Notes: generated from the letters alone by a model not told the origin. A stretch of 64,000 nt of DNA from XYD12-FULL-36-8 sp964391015 (GCA_964391015.1 CAYMKU010000005.1:1-64000); one strand, 5' to 3'. Positions 1 through 9,454 are shown, numbered from the stretch's first letter. Numbers and translations are program-made.

Positions 1-1277
1 TTTAGTGCTTCATAATGAGCCGCAATCGTTTTATCCAAATCTGCTTTTGAATGTGCGCTTGACACAAACATTGCTTCAAACTGTGCTGGGGGTAAATAAA
101 TTCCCCTCTTTAACATTTCGTGAAAATATTTTCCATACATTTTGGTATCTGACCTAACCGCTGAATTATAATCTGTAACAGGTTCTTCTGTAAAGAATAA
201 AGTCATCATAGAACCAACGCGGTTTAACTGGAACCTCTTCTTCATCGATTTGATATTATCGGTAAATCCATTTTCGAGGTAAGCAGATTTCTCTTCAAGA
301 TTTTTGTAAAGACTTGAGTTCTCTTTAATGTGAGTTAGTGCCGCATGACCAGCAGCCATTGCCAAAGGATTCCCGCTCAATGTTCCTGCCTGATAAACAG
401 GACCGCTTGGAGAGATCATTTCCATAATTTCTTTTTTTCCGCCATAAGCACCAACCGGCAACCCGCCCCCAATAATTTTTCCAAATGTCGAAAGATCAGG
501 TGTTACATTTAAGATTTCTTGAGCACCGCCTTTTGCAAGTCTGAATCCTGTCATCACTTCATCAAATATTAATACAATATTTTCTTCACTGCACATTGTG
601 CGAAGCTCTTTTATGAAAGAATCTGTCGCCCGGACAGTTCCCATGTTACCAACAATTGGTTCAATTATGACAGAAGCGATTTCATTTTTATTATTACGAA
701 TCAATTTTTTAACAGAACTAATATCATTGAAATCAGCGACTAGTGTATCGGCAGCATTTCCTTTTGTAACACCGGGACTTGTCGGTACTCCGAAGGTTAA
801 AGCTCCAGAACCGGCTTTTATTAGAAAGAAATCTCCATGACCATGATAACAACCTTCAAACTTGATAATTTTTTCTTTTCTTGTAAACCCGCGAGCCGCC
901 CTTACAGCGCTCATTGTAGCTTCTGTTCCACTATTAACCATTCTAACCATTTCAACCGAAGGAACCAATTCAGTGATTAGCTTTGCTAATTTAACTTCTA
1001 ATTCGGTCGGAGCACCAAAACTCATTCCGTTTTCGATTGCTTTCAGCAAGGCATCTTTTATGAATTTTGGATTGTGGCCGAAAAGATGAGGTCCCCAACT
1101 TCCTATATAATCAATAAGTTCATTTCCATCTGCATCGAACATCTTTGAGCCAATGCCCTTGCTGATAAAAATAGGATTACCTCCGACAGACTTAAAGGCG
1201 CGGACTGGTGAGTTTACACCGCCAGGAATAATTTTTTGTGCTTCTCCAAATAATTTTTCACTATTCTTGATGTTCAT
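1..1277 (-). CDS. hemL: glutamate-1-semialdehyde 2,1-aminomutase, 3' end cut off
   Basis: PLP enzyme that converts glutamate-1-semialdehyde to 5-aminolevulinate in the C5 route to tetrapyrroles, in the cytoplasm. The reverse strand reads through the class-III aminotransferase fold: IIPGGVNSPVRAF near the N-terminus, EMVRMVNSGTEATMSA, YHGHGDFFL, IVLIFDEVMTGFR and the PLP-lysine region TFGKIIGGGLPVGAYGG. Reading continues to base 1, so the last residues lie outside the window. I chose the ATG at 1277 because it gives the usual short lead before PGGVNSPVRAF; an in-frame ATG at 1310 would add 11 residues, and neither has a strong ribosome site. The gene stands alone and is divergent from the next one. 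Tetrapyrrole supply fits the heme and cobalamin users in this window (QmoC-like protein, MetH), but that link is only contextual. Confidence 0.95.
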   Translation of the reverse strand, partial: MNIKNSEKLFGEAQKIIPGGVNSPVRAFKSVGGNPIFISKGIGSKMFDADGNELIDYIGSWGPHLFGHNPKFIKDALLKAIENGMSFGAPTELEVKLAKLITELVPSVEMVRMVNSGTEATMSAVRAARGFTRKEKIIKFEGCYHGHGDFFLIKAGSGALTFGVPTSPGVTKGNAADTLVADFNDISSVKKLIRNNKNEIASVIIEPIVGNMGTVRATDSFIKELRTMCSEENIVLIFDEVMTGFRLAKGGAQEILNVTPDLSTFGKIIGGGLPVGAYGGKKEIMEMISPSGPVYQAGTLSGNPLAMAAGHAALTHIKENSSLYKNLEEKSAYLENGFTDNIKSMKKRFQLNRVGSMMTLFFTEEPVTDYNSAVRSDTKMYGKYFHEMLKRGIYLPPAQFEAMFVSSAHSKADLDKTIAAHYEAL

Positions 1278-1429
1278 ATTGCTTTCTTGAATTTGTTTGA
1301 ATTGTAACATTACAAATTTAGCAATATCAGCGGAAAATGGATAAGATGAATAACTTAGTTGAATTATGTGGACAATAAATTTAATTTTGAGTGCAATTAT
1401 TATACTTAAATTCTTTTGAGGATTATCTA

Positions 1430-1969
1430 ATGAAATTATTCATGAGATTTATTAGCACTTATTTTCTGTTTGCGATTTTTACTGTAAACACCTGTGCACA
1501 ATATGAAATCGAAAAGCACTATATAGGGCCATCAATCGGATTATCGTTTCTTGGCTCAACGGCACAATTGGGGCTGAATTACGAATATGCATTTGAAATA
1601 AGAGATTTCGGAACAGTTGGCGCAGGTGGAATTTTTAGATACTGGGGATATAAGGAGAGTTTTTATGGCGGTAGCTGGAGCTATACGAATATTTTAATCG
1701 GTGGACAATTTAATTATCATTTTAAATTAGATAATCGAAAGTTCGATCCGTGGGTTGGAGCGGTTTTAGCTTTTGATGCCGGATCCGTCAATACAACCTA
1801 TTCATTCTCCAATATATATCACGCCGATCCATCGCATGGTGGTTTGTGGCTGGGCTTTCACGGCGGCGCACGATATTGGATTACTCCATCAATTGCTTTA
1901 ACTGGACGAGTCGGCTTTGGAACATTGAGCTATGGTGCACTTGAGCTTGGTGTAGATTGGAAGTTTTAA
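1430..1969 (+). CDS. small outer-membrane beta-barrel protein, function unknown
   Basis: A 179-residue secreted protein of unknown function. It begins with a signal peptide (MKLFMRFISTYFLFAIF, then cleavage near TCAQ) followed by alternating aromatic/polar strands with many glycines (IGPSIGLSFLG, VGAGGIFRYWGY, GARYWITPSIALTGRVG) and ends in an aromatic residue (DWKF), the usual C-terminal signature of porin-like barrels. A reading frame opens 13 codons earlier at 1391, but the ATG at 1430 has a GAGG about 10 bases upstream and starts exactly at the signal peptide. It is a single gene between hemL and metH. The barrel assignment comes from pattern only, not from a recognised family. Confidence 0.8.
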   Translation: MKLFMRFISTYFLFAIFTVNTCAQYEIEKHYIGPSIGLSFLGSTAQLGLNYEYAFEIRDFGTVGAGGIFRYWGYKESFYGGSWSYTNILIGGQFNYHFKLDNRKFDPWVGAVLAFDAGSVNTTYSFSNIYHADPSHGGLWLGFHGGARYWITPSIALTGRVGFGTLSYGALELGVDWKF

Positions 1970-2086
1970 TCAATTTTTGTTTTTAGTGGTCATGTCGAAT
2001 TAATTTCGGCATCTTTTTAAACTGTTTTGTATATAAGCAAATTTTGTAACAAGTTGGGAATAACAATTTCGCAAACACGTATCTGA

Positions 2087-5000
2087 TTACTCTCCTTCAT
2101 CATAATTCAATATAGGCCGGAGCCACTTTTCGGTCTCTTCGATGCTCATGCCTTTTCGTTTGTGGTAATCAAGGACCTGATCTTTGCCGATCTTTCCAAC
2201 AGTAAAATATTTTGCTTCGGGATGAGCAAAGTATAATCCGCAAACAGATGCCGCTGGATGCATTGCAAGACTTTCGGTTAGTGTTATTCCAACACTCTTC
2301 TTAACATCAAGCAAATCGAAGATTACACATTTTTCGGTATGGTCTGGTTGTGCAGGATAACCCGGTGCTGGACGAATTCCCATGTAATTTTCTTTTATCA
2401 ATTCTTCGTTGGACAAATTTTCCTTTGTAGCATAACCCCAATATTTTTTTCTAACTAGCTCATGAAGATGCTCTGCGAAAGCCTCAGCAAGCCGATCCGC
2501 TAAAGCTTTCATCATAATGCTGTGATAATCATCGTGAGCTTTTTCAAACTGTTCAACTACTTTTTCTATTCCGAGTCCAGCAGTTACGGCAAAAGCACCG
2601 ATATAGTCTTTGAATCCACTATCCTTTGGTGCAATATAGTCTGCGAGAGCGAGATTGTGAGAACCTTGAACTTTTTCTCCTTGAGATCTTAGCGTATGTA
2701 AGACGGCACGAACACCTTTGCGTGTATCATCAGAGTAAATTTCAATATCATCATATCCAATTGTGTTTGCAGGAAATAACCCGACTACTCCAGAAGCCGC
2801 AATTAAATCTTCATTGATGATTCTGTCTAAAAGTTTGTTTGCATCATCAAATAAGCGCTTTGCTGTTTCTCCATACTTTTCATTCTCAAAAATTGCGGGA
2901 TACTTTCCTTTTAATTCCCATGTTAGGAAAAATGGAGTCCAATCAATATAATTACGAAGTGTGGTTAAAGAGTAATTTTGCAGAAGAGTGATTCCAAGTT
3001 TTTCGGGCTTTTTGATCTGAATGTCATTCCAATCAGCGAGGAATCTGTTTTGTCTTGCTTGCGAAATCGAAATAAAATTCTTCGCAGATTTTTTCTTAAC
3101 GTGATCGGCTCGAACCTTTTCATACTCAACTCGAATATTTTGAATAAAATTCGACCTAATTTTTTCTTCAGGATTAATTAGACTGCTAACGACAGGCACA
3201 CTTCGCGACGCATCCAAAACATGAATCACAGGCGCACTGTAGCTGGGCATAATTTTTACAGCAGTGTGAATGCGAGAGGTTGTTGCTCCGCCAATCAATA
3301 ACGGAATTTTAAATCCGCTTCTCTCCATCTCTTTTGCTACATGAACCATTTCATCAAGCGAAGGGGTTATCAATCCGCTCAAGCCAATTACATCAACCTT
3401 ATGATCAATTGCACTTTGGAGAATTTTCTCAGAGCTAACCATTACTCCAAGATCTATAATTTCATAGTTATTACAGCCAAGCACAACGGCAACGATGTTT
3501 TTTCCAATATCATGAACATCGCCCCTAACTGTTGCCAGCAAAATTCTTCCCACGCCGCTTTTTTCTCCTCCCGTACTCTTTTTTTCGAGTTCCAAAAAGG
3601 GAGTGAGGTATGCCACGGCTTTTTTCATTACCCTTGCGCTTTTTACAACTTGAGGCAAAAACATTTTTCCCGAACCAAATAAATCTCCTACCACATTCAT
3701 TCCTGCCATAAGAGGACCCTCAATAATCTCAAGTGGCGTTGAATATTTTTGAAGTGCTTCTGCAGTGTCTTTTTCTATAAACTCATCAATGCCTTTTATT
3801 AGCGAGTGTTTTAATCTTTCTTCAACACTCCAATTTCTCCACTCCTCAACTTTTGCAGTTTCTCTGTCTTTTTGCTTAACGGTTTCAGCAAATGCAACTA
3901 ACTTTTCGGTTGCATCAGACCGGCGGTTTAAAATTACATCTTCTACGAGAACAAGCAAATCCTTTGGAATTTCTTCATAGATTTCAAGTTGACCAGCATT
4001 GACAATTCCCATATCTAACCCAGCCTTTATTGCATGATAGAGAAAAGCGGAATGCATTGCTTCTCGAACAACATTATTTCCTCTAAAAGAAAACGAAACA
4101 TTACTTATGCCGCCGCTAACTTTTGAAAGAGGAAGATTTTGTTTTATCCATCGGGTTGCTTCGATGAAATCTATACCATAATTGTTATGCTCTTCAATTC
4201 CAGTTGCGAGTGTTAAAACATTTGGATCGAAAATAATATCCTGCGGAGGGAAGCCAATTTCTTGTGTGAGGATCTTATATGCGCGTTCACAAATCTCTAT
4301 TCTTCTTTGAAAAGTATCGCCCTGACCTTTTTCGTCAAAAGCCATAACAATGACTGCAGCTCCAAACTGGCGAATTTTTTTTGCGTGATATTTGAAAACA
4401 TCTTCTCCTTCTTTTAAGCTAACAGAGTTTACAATGCTTTTTCCTTGAAGACACTTTAATCCTGATTCTATCACGCTCCATTTAGAAGAGTCAATCATGA
4501 TAGGTAGCTTTGCAATGTCGGGTTCAGAAGCAAGAAAATTTAAAAATTTTGTCATTGCAGCTTCTGAATTGAGCAATCCTTCGTCAAGATTTACATCTAA
4601 AATTTGTGCACCGCCCTCAACCTGACCACGTGCAATTGACAATGTTCCACTATAGTTTCCGTCGAGAATCAGCTTGGCAAAATTTCGAGAGCCAGCAACG
4701 TTTGTTCGCTCTCCAACATTAATAAAATTGGATTCAGGGCGCACAATCAGCGGTTCAAGCCCACTTAAACGCAAGTAAGGTTTAACTTTGGGCATTTTTC
4801 GCGGTTTGATATTCTCCGCAATTTTTGCAATTGCCTTTATGTGTTCTGGAGTTGTGCCGCAACATCCGCCAACAATATTAAAGAAACCACTTTCGCCGAA
4901 CTCATTGAGAATCTCAGACATTACTTCTGCCGTTTCATCATACTCTCCCATTTCATTTGGAAGGCCAGCATTCGGATACACACTTACAAAAACCGGTGCG

Positions 5001-5809
5001 ATATTCGACAGTTCTTCGATAAAGGGCCGCATTTGTTTTGCACCAAGAGCACAATTCAATCCAATACTTAAAAGATTTTTTGTGTGAGAAACCGAAATCC
5101 AAAATGCTTCAGTAGTTTGTCCAGACAGAGTTCTTCCGCTTTGATCTACAATTGTTCCCGAAATCATGATTGGAATATTCAAATTCTTTTTATCGCAGTA
5201 TTCTTGAATAGCATAAATTGCAGCTTTAGCATTTAGTGTATCGAAAATTGTTTCAACCAAAAGAATATCAGCACCGCCATCAATCAATCCCCGCGCTTGC
5301 TCCCCGTAAGCTTCAGCAAGCTTATCAAAATCAATTGCACGGTAGCCGGGATCATTTACATCTGGAGATAACGACGCGGTTCGATTTGTTGGGCCTAAAG
5401 CTCCGGCAACGAATCTTGGTTTGTCAGGGTTTTTCTTTGTGAAATCTGCAGCAGCTTCTTTAGCAATTTTTGCGGCTTCAAAATTCATTTCATAAGCAAG
5501 ATGTTCAAGTTTATAATCGGCTTGAGAAATAGCATTTGCACTGAATGTATTTGTTTCAATTATATCTGCACCGGCTTCAAGATAAGCATTATGAATGCTT
5601 TTTATTATTTCCGGCTTGGTAATGTTTAAAAGGTCGTTGTTTCCTTTCAGGTCGGCATCATGACACTTAAGCATTTCTCCACGAAAGTCATTTTCAGATG
5701 GTTTGTAGCGTTGTATCATTGAACCCATTGCGCCATCGAGAACAAGTATTCTTTTTCTTAAGATATCGCTTAGTTCTTCGAGCTTATTATTCATCTGCTT
5801 ATTCTGCAT
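2087..5809 (-). CDS. metH: cobalamin-dependent methionine synthase
   Basis: Transfers a methyl group from methyltetrahydrofolate to homocysteine through cob(I)alamin; cytoplasmic. At 1240 residues it has full family length with all four modules in order: homocysteine domain (LDGAMGSMIQ near the start, zinc-binding GGCCGTT near residue 318), pterin-binding domain (FINVGERTNVAGS; IMIDSSKWSVIE), cobalamin cap and binding domain (RGDVHDIGKNIV near residue 765, whose His is the lower cobalt ligand), and the C-terminal reactivation domain with the AdoMet signature RPAPGYPAQPDH. It is divergent from hldD with only 80 bases between them, so there is no room for a cobalamin riboswitch. Several open frames on the opposite strand inside it are shadows. 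The ribosome site at the chosen ATG is weak; an ATG five codons later is also possible. Confidence 0.98.
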   Translation of the reverse strand: MQNKQMNNKLEELSDILRKRILVLDGAMGSMIQRYKPSENDFRGEMLKCHDADLKGNNDLLNITKPEIIKSIHNAYLEAGADIIETNTFSANAISQADYKLEHLAYEMNFEAAKIAKEAAADFTKKNPDKPRFVAGALGPTNRTASLSPDVNDPGYRAIDFDKLAEAYGEQARGLIDGGADILLVETIFDTLNAKAAIYAIQEYCDKKNLNIPIMISGTIVDQSGRTLSGQTTEAFWISVSHTKNLLSIGLNCALGAKQMRPFIEELSNIAPVFVSVYPNAGLPNEMGEYDETAEVMSEILNEFGESGFFNIVGGCCGTTPEHIKAIAKIAENIKPRKMPKVKPYLRLSGLEPLIVRPESNFINVGERTNVAGSRNFAKLILDGNYSGTLSIARGQVEGGAQILDVNLDEGLLNSEAAMTKFLNFLASEPDIAKLPIMIDSSKWSVIESGLKCLQGKSIVNSVSLKEGEDVFKYHAKKIRQFGAAVIVMAFDEKGQGDTFQRRIEICERAYKILTQEIGFPPQDIIFDPNVLTLATGIEEHNNYGIDFIEATRWIKQNLPLSKVSGGISNVSFSFRGNNVVREAMHSAFLYHAIKAGLDMGIVNAGQLEIYEEIPKDLLVLVEDVILNRRSDATEKLVAFAETVKQKDRETAKVEEWRNWSVEERLKHSLIKGIDEFIEKDTAEALQKYSTPLEIIEGPLMAGMNVVGDLFGSGKMFLPQVVKSARVMKKAVAYLTPFLELEKKSTGGEKSGVGRILLATVRGDVHDIGKNIVAVVLGCNNYEIIDLGVMVSSEKILQSAIDHKVDVIGLSGLITPSLDEMVHVAKEMERSGFKIPLLIGGATTSRIHTAVKIMPSYSAPVIHVLDASRSVPVVSSLINPEEKIRSNFIQNIRVEYEKVRADHVKKKSAKNFISISQARQNRFLADWNDIQIKKPEKLGITLLQNYSLTTLRNYIDWTPFFLTWELKGKYPAIFENEKYGETAKRLFDDANKLLDRIINEDLIAASGVVGLFPANTIGYDDIEIYSDDTRKGVRAVLHTLRSQGEKVQGSHNLALADYIAPKDSGFKDYIGAFAVTAGLGIEKVVEQFEKAHDDYHSIMMKALADRLAEAFAEHLHELVRKKYWGYATKENLSNEELIKENYMGIRPAPGYPAQPDHTEKCVIFDLLDVKKSVGITLTESLAMHPAASVCGLYFAHPEAKYFTVGKIGKDQVLDYHKRKGMSIEETEKWLRPILNYDEGE

Positions 5810-5889
5810 GTTTTGGCAAATTCATTAGAGTTTGAAACGCTGTCAAATATAATTAATTTAGACTCACTAAAAAATTATTTGAGATATAC

Positions 5890-6861
5890 ATGATTGCAGT
5901 AACAGGCGGTGCGGGTTTTATTGGAAGCGCAATAATCTGGAAGTTAAACACTTTGGGTGAAAGTGACATCATAGTTGTTGATGAACTTGGACAGGACGAC
6001 AAATGGAAAAACTTAGTCGGGCTAAAGTATGTTGACTTTATTAATAAGAATGATTTTCTAAATAATCTTGAAAAAGGATTAAAGTACAGTTTTGATGCAA
6101 TTATTCACATGGGAGCGAATTCCTCTACAACCGAAAAAGATGCCGATCACCTTATAAAAAATAATTACGAGTACACGAAAAAACTTGCTCAGTTTTCCAT
6201 AGCGAACAAAGTAAGATTTATTTATGCCTCATCCGGTGCAACATACGGTGATGGAAGCAATGGTTTTGATGATGACGAAAACTCAGTTTCAAAGTTGAAT
6301 CCGCTAAACATGTATGGCTATTCAAAACAAATGTTTGATCTTTGGGCAATAAAGCAAAACATAATGCACTATATAGTCGGATTGAAATACTTCAATGTTT
6401 ATGGGCCCAACGAATATCACAAAGGTGATATGCGAAGCGTAGTTCGCAAAGCATTTGAACAAATTCGGGATGAAGGATATGTAAGACTATTTAAATCAGG
6501 AGATTCTAATTATAAAGACGGCGAACAAATGCGCGATTTTATTTATGTGAAAGATGCGGTTGATATGACGCTTTGGTTCTTAAAAAATAAAGATAAAAAC
6601 GGATTATTTAACGTCGGCTCGGGGAAAGCAAGAACATGGAATGACCTGGTTACAGCTTTGTTTAATGCTCTTGATAAACCTGTAAATATCAATTACATCG
6701 AAATGCCCAAATATCTTGAACAGAAGTATCAGTACTTTACTGAAGCTAAAATGGATAAAATAAAAAAAGCCGGCTATATAAAACCTTTGCAATCCCTTGA
6801 AGAAGGCGTAACCGACTATGTTAGGAATTTTCTATTGAAGGAAAAATATTTTGGTATGTGA
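5890..6861 (+). CDS. hldD: ADP-L-glycero-D-manno-heptose 6-epimerase
   Basis: Short-chain dehydrogenase/reductase-type epimerase that makes ADP-L-glycero-D-manno-heptose for the LPS inner core. It has 323 residues. Visible features are the Rossmann loop GGAGFIGSA at residues 6-14, the HldD hallmark DELGQDDKWKNL, an SSGATYGDG segment, and the catalytic YGYSKQMFDLW (Tyr-x3-Lys). The C-terminal half carries RDFIYVKD and FNVGSGKARTWNDL as in RfaD proteins. It is single and divergent from metH. A heptosyltransferase-type GT9 gene lies at 50.7 kb, consistent with a heptose-containing LPS. NAD(P) binding is inferred from the family. Confidence 0.95.
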   Translation: MIAVTGGAGFIGSAIIWKLNTLGESDIIVVDELGQDDKWKNLVGLKYVDFINKNDFLNNLEKGLKYSFDAIIHMGANSSTTEKDADHLIKNNYEYTKKLAQFSIANKVRFIYASSGATYGDGSNGFDDDENSVSKLNPLNMYGYSKQMFDLWAIKQNIMHYIVGLKYFNVYGPNEYHKGDMRSVVRKAFEQIRDEGYVRLFKSGDSNYKDGEQMRDFIYVKDAVDMTLWFLKNKDKNGLFNVGSGKARTWNDLVTALFNALDKPVNINYIEMPKYLEQKYQYFTEAKMDKIKKAGYIKPLQSLEEGVTDYVRNFLLKEKYFGM

Positions 6862-6865
6862 TTAG

Positions 6866-7156
6866 CTAATTATACTTTCCGAAATCCTCTTCGTCGTCTT
6901 CATTCTCATCTTCTTCATCAAAGTCGAAGTCTTCTTCATAACCCTCTTCTTCTAATTCGTCTTCATCAAACAGATCCTCGTCCTCTTCATCAAAATCATC
7001 TTCCTGGTCATCCTCATCTTCTTCATCATAATCAGAGGCGAAAAAAACATTTGATTTTGGTTTGTCCTGAAAAGAAGGATTTTGGTTAATCATTTCTTCT
7101 AACTGTTCTTCATCTATTCCAACAGTCTCATTCAAAACTTTGCTAAGTTCAAGCAT
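6866..7156 (-). CDS. extremely acidic small protein, Asp/Glu-rich
   Basis: A 96-residue protein of unknown function, convergent with hldD (4 bases between stops). The first ~35 residues look like an ordinary short helix (MLELSKVLNETVGIDEEQLEEMI); from about residue 42 onward nearly every residue is Asp or Glu, interrupted by Phe, Leu and Tyr (YDEEDEDDQEDDFDEED and so on). The start is well supported: AGGAG lies about 11 bases before the ATG. There is no signal peptide or membrane segment. It could be a cation- or nucleic-acid-mimic tail or an acidic chaperone-like segment, but nothing in the sequence decides this. The DNA shows imperfect cttcttcatc-like repeats that follow from the composition, not a separate repeat element. 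Confidence 0.75.
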   Translation of the reverse strand: MLELSKVLNETVGIDEEQLEEMINQNPSFQDKPKSNVFFASDYDEEDEDDQEDDFDEEDEDLFDEDELEEEGYEEDFDFDEEDENEDDEEDFGKYN

Positions 7157-7369
7157 CTGGTTTTAGATCTCCTTTGTTGTTTTTCGTAAGAAAATATTTC
7201 AGCTACTCAAATATAAAAGTAAGAAATTATAAGCCAAATATTTTCAATTAATTAAAATTGAGCAAAATTAATATTGGCTATATTTACACGAATAATTTTA
7301 AACTTCGTATAAAACATAAATCACCCAACTATTAATTACAACACCTATATTTTTAGAAGACATAATTTT
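7157..7369. other. divergent intergenic region, 213 bases
   Basis: Very AT-rich spacer between the divergent acidic-protein gene and the Nudix gene. It must hold both promoters. I see no convincing operator, hairpin or small gene in it. Confidence 0.4.
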
Positions 7370-7834
7370 ATGAAGCTTGCAACACTTTGTTATGTTATGG
7401 ATAGCAAATTAAACAAAACGCTGATGATTCATCGTGTAAAAAAAGAAAATGACTATCACGAAGGAAAGTGGAATGGGCTTGGCGGTAAGTTTGATTCTGG
7501 GGAAAGTCCTGAGGACTGCGTGATTCGTGAAGTGAAAGAAGAAGCAGGATTAACAATAAAGAAATCAAGAATGCACGGATTTATTTCCTTTCCTTCCTTC
7601 GATGGCAAAGATGATTGGTACGTTTTCATTTTTACGGCGGACGAATTTTCGGGCGAGTTAATTGATTCGCATGAAGGAAATCTGGAATGGATTCCGAACG
7701 ATAAGTTGACACAACTGAATTTGTGGGATGGCGATAAAATTTTTCTAGATTGGCTTTTTCAAGAAAAATTCTTCAGCGCAAAGTTTGTTTATGTAGATGG
7801 AAAAATGAAAACGTATGAAGTTCATTTTTATTAG
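7370..7834 (+). CDS. Nudix hydrolase, MutT/8-oxo-dGTP diphosphatase-like
   Basis: A 154-residue cytoplasmic Nudix protein that probably hydrolyses a nucleoside triphosphate such as 8-oxo-dGTP. The Nudix box runs from residue 39 to 61: Gly39, Glu45, Arg53-Glu54, Glu57-Glu58 and Gly60 are all in register with GX5EX7REUXEEXGU. The opening MKLATLCYVMDSKLNKTLMI and the following HGFISFPSFDGKDDWYVFIF resemble the bacterial 8-oxo-dGTP diphosphatase subgroup (MutT/MTH1-like). It is followed at 21 bases by a hypothetical gene and then by the toroid-fold gene, so the three may be cotranscribed. Substrate is inferred from subgroup resemblance only. Confidence 0.88.
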   Translation: MKLATLCYVMDSKLNKTLMIHRVKKENDYHEGKWNGLGGKFDSGESPEDCVIREVKEEAGLTIKKSRMHGFISFPSFDGKDDWYVFIFTADEFSGELIDSHEGNLEWIPNDKLTQLNLWDGDKIFLDWLFQEKFFSAKFVYVDGKMKTYEVHFY

Positions 7835-7855
7835 AGATAGCAATTTTGTTTAAAA

Positions 7856-8503
7856 TTGAAAGTGGCTGACAGAACTCAAAAGCATATATTAATTCCTGTA
7901 AACTTAAGTGCCGACCAGATTAATTGGAAGTTACTCGAATTATTTCGAAGAAGATTCTCAATCCTCTGGGATAATCTTAATGACTTAGAATTGAAAAATT
8001 TAACTGCTACAATTCATAAAAAAAATGATGGGACATATGAGGGGGTTTCCACATTACCAAACATTCATCGTTTGAAAGGGTTTTACACCGACTATCGTCA
8101 TTTTTATTTAGAAAAAGAAAAGACAAATATTTTCAGAATCATGAAATATTTATGTTCAATTACTGATTCGGTTGACTATAAAAGATTTATCAGAAACGAA
8201 AAAAATAAATTTAAGTCCAATACTATTGAGAATAATTGGTTAAAGATAGATGATAAGATACTTCATACCAAAGAGGTTTTAAATTTATGGTTCAATGGAG
8301 AAATTTTTCATAATGATGAAAAAATTATGGAAAGGTTAGCGGGAGTGCGAAAATCAATGACACCTAATTTGTGGAAGTATATTGTTTTTATGGCAGTATA
8401 TGATACTCCGTTGATAATAAGGAATATTCACTGGTCACAGAGAGAGTTATCGCAGGATAATCTTTATTTGCTGATGCCCTATAAAAAGCGATACCGATTA
8501 TAA
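7856..8503 (+). CDS. hypothetical protein
   Basis: A 215-residue soluble, basic, aromatic-rich protein that I do not recognise. It has no signal peptide, membrane segment or cysteine motif. The frame opens with TTG at 7856 (MKVADRTQKH) and a GTG at 7862 is an alternative; no ATG exists near the N-terminus and the ribosome site is weak, so the exact start is uncertain. It sits 21 bases after the Nudix gene and 18 bases before the toroid-fold gene, suggesting one transcript. The end (LLMPYKKRYRL) is strongly basic. No function can be assigned. Confidence 0.65.
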   Translation: MKVADRTQKHILIPVNLSADQINWKLLELFRRRFSILWDNLNDLELKNLTATIHKKNDGTYEGVSTLPNIHRLKGFYTDYRHFYLEKEKTNIFRIMKYLCSITDSVDYKRFIRNEKNKFKSNTIENNWLKIDDKILHTKEVLNLWFNGEIFHNDEKIMERLAGVRKSMTPNLWKYIVFMAVYDTPLIIRNIHWSQRELSQDNLYLLMPYKKRYRL

Positions 8504-8521
8504 GATTTTTATTATTTATCA

Positions 8522-9454
8522 ATGAAAATTGAAAAAAATATTCTAAACTGGTTGCTTAATGGAGATCCGTCAATACGCTGGCAAACATTACAGGGTTTTA
8601 CCAACTCTTCGCAAAACAAAATCTTTTCCGAAAGGAAAAAAATAGCTTCAGAGGGTTGGGGAGCAAAATTGCTTTCGTATCAGCAGCAGGATGGTAAGTG
8701 GGCAGATTCACTATACAGCCGCAAATGGATTTCTACAACTTACACCATGATGCTTCTGAAAAATCTTGGATTATTGCCCGGTCACAAACAGGTAATAAAA
8801 GCATGTAAAGTCTTGTTGGAGGAAGGACTTTACGAAGACGGAGGGATAAATTATTTCCCTCAATATAATCATAGCGAAACGTGTGTAACTGGAATAGTTC
8901 TTTCAGTACTTGCATATTTTCAATTTGAAGATCCGCGAATAAAAAGTCTGGTTTCTCACTTGCTAAAGCAACAGATGCAAGATGGTGGTTGGAATTGCCG
9001 TTCTTATAAAGGAGCAACGCACAGTTCTTTTCACACAACCATAAATGCTCTTGAGGGATTGGGAGAATACCAGAGAAATTACGAACCGAATAACAAACAA
9101 ATTTCAAAAAGTATAAATATAGGAATAGAGTTTTTGTTAGTGCACAAACTTTTCAAATCTCACCATACAGGAAATATTGTTGACAGCAAGATGACAAAAT
9201 TTTCTTTTCCAACCGGCTGGAGGTACGATGTTCTAAGAGCATTAGATTTTTTTCAAGATTATAATACACCAAAGGATGAAAGATTAAATGATGCCGTTGA
9301 ACTTCTAATAAAAAGAAGAGGGGAAGATAGCAAATGGAAGCTGCAAATCCGTCATCCAGGGAAATACTTTTTTGATATTGAAAAGGTTGGAATATCAAGC
9401 AGATGGAATACTCTCAAAGCGTTGCGAGTTTTAAAATGGTGGGAAGGCAAATAA
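8522..9454 (+). CDS. alpha/alpha-toroid (prenyltransferase/squalene-cyclase repeat) protein
   Basis: A 310-residue soluble protein with repeated QxxDGxW-type elements (SYQQQDGKWADSLYS near residue 60; KQQMQDGGWNCRSYKG near residue 155; later GEDSKWKLQIR), each followed by a helix pair such as YTMMLLKNLGLLPG and TTINALEGLGEY. This is the alpha6-alpha6 toroid pattern of protein prenyltransferase beta subunits and squalene/terpene cyclases. It is about half the size of a true triterpene cyclase and I see no DXDD catalytic motif, so cyclisation is unlikely; a binding or scaffold role or an uncharacterised enzyme is equally possible. It is third in the probable operon starting with the Nudix gene. 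Confidence 0.7.
   Translation: MKIEKNILNWLLNGDPSIRWQTLQGFTNSSQNKIFSERKKIASEGWGAKLLSYQQQDGKWADSLYSRKWISTTYTMMLLKNLGLLPGHKQVIKACKVLLEEGLYEDGGINYFPQYNHSETCVTGIVLSVLAYFQFEDPRIKSLVSHLLKQQMQDGGWNCRSYKGATHSSFHTTINALEGLGEYQRNYEPNNKQISKSINIGIEFLLVHKLFKSHHTGNIVDSKMTKFSFPTGWRYDVLRALDFFQDYNTPKDERLNDAVELLIKRRGEDSKWKLQIRHPGKYFFDIEKVGISSRWNTLKALRVLKWWEGK

Noticed and set aside
598..1089. Two plus-strand open frames inside the hemL region
   Set aside because: They are antisense to a clearly conserved aminomutase frame and have no protein-like motifs.
2626..5442. Several plus-strand open frames opposite metH
   Set aside because: The minus-strand frame carries all four MetH modules intact; the others are shadows.
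5810..5889. Cobalamin or SAM riboswitch upstream of metH
   Set aside because: Only 80 bases separate metH from the divergent hldD, and no conserved riboswitch core is visible.
6890..7040. Tandem DNA repeat of cttcttcatc type
   Set aside because: It follows from the Asp/Glu codons of the acidic protein; unit length and spacing are irregular.
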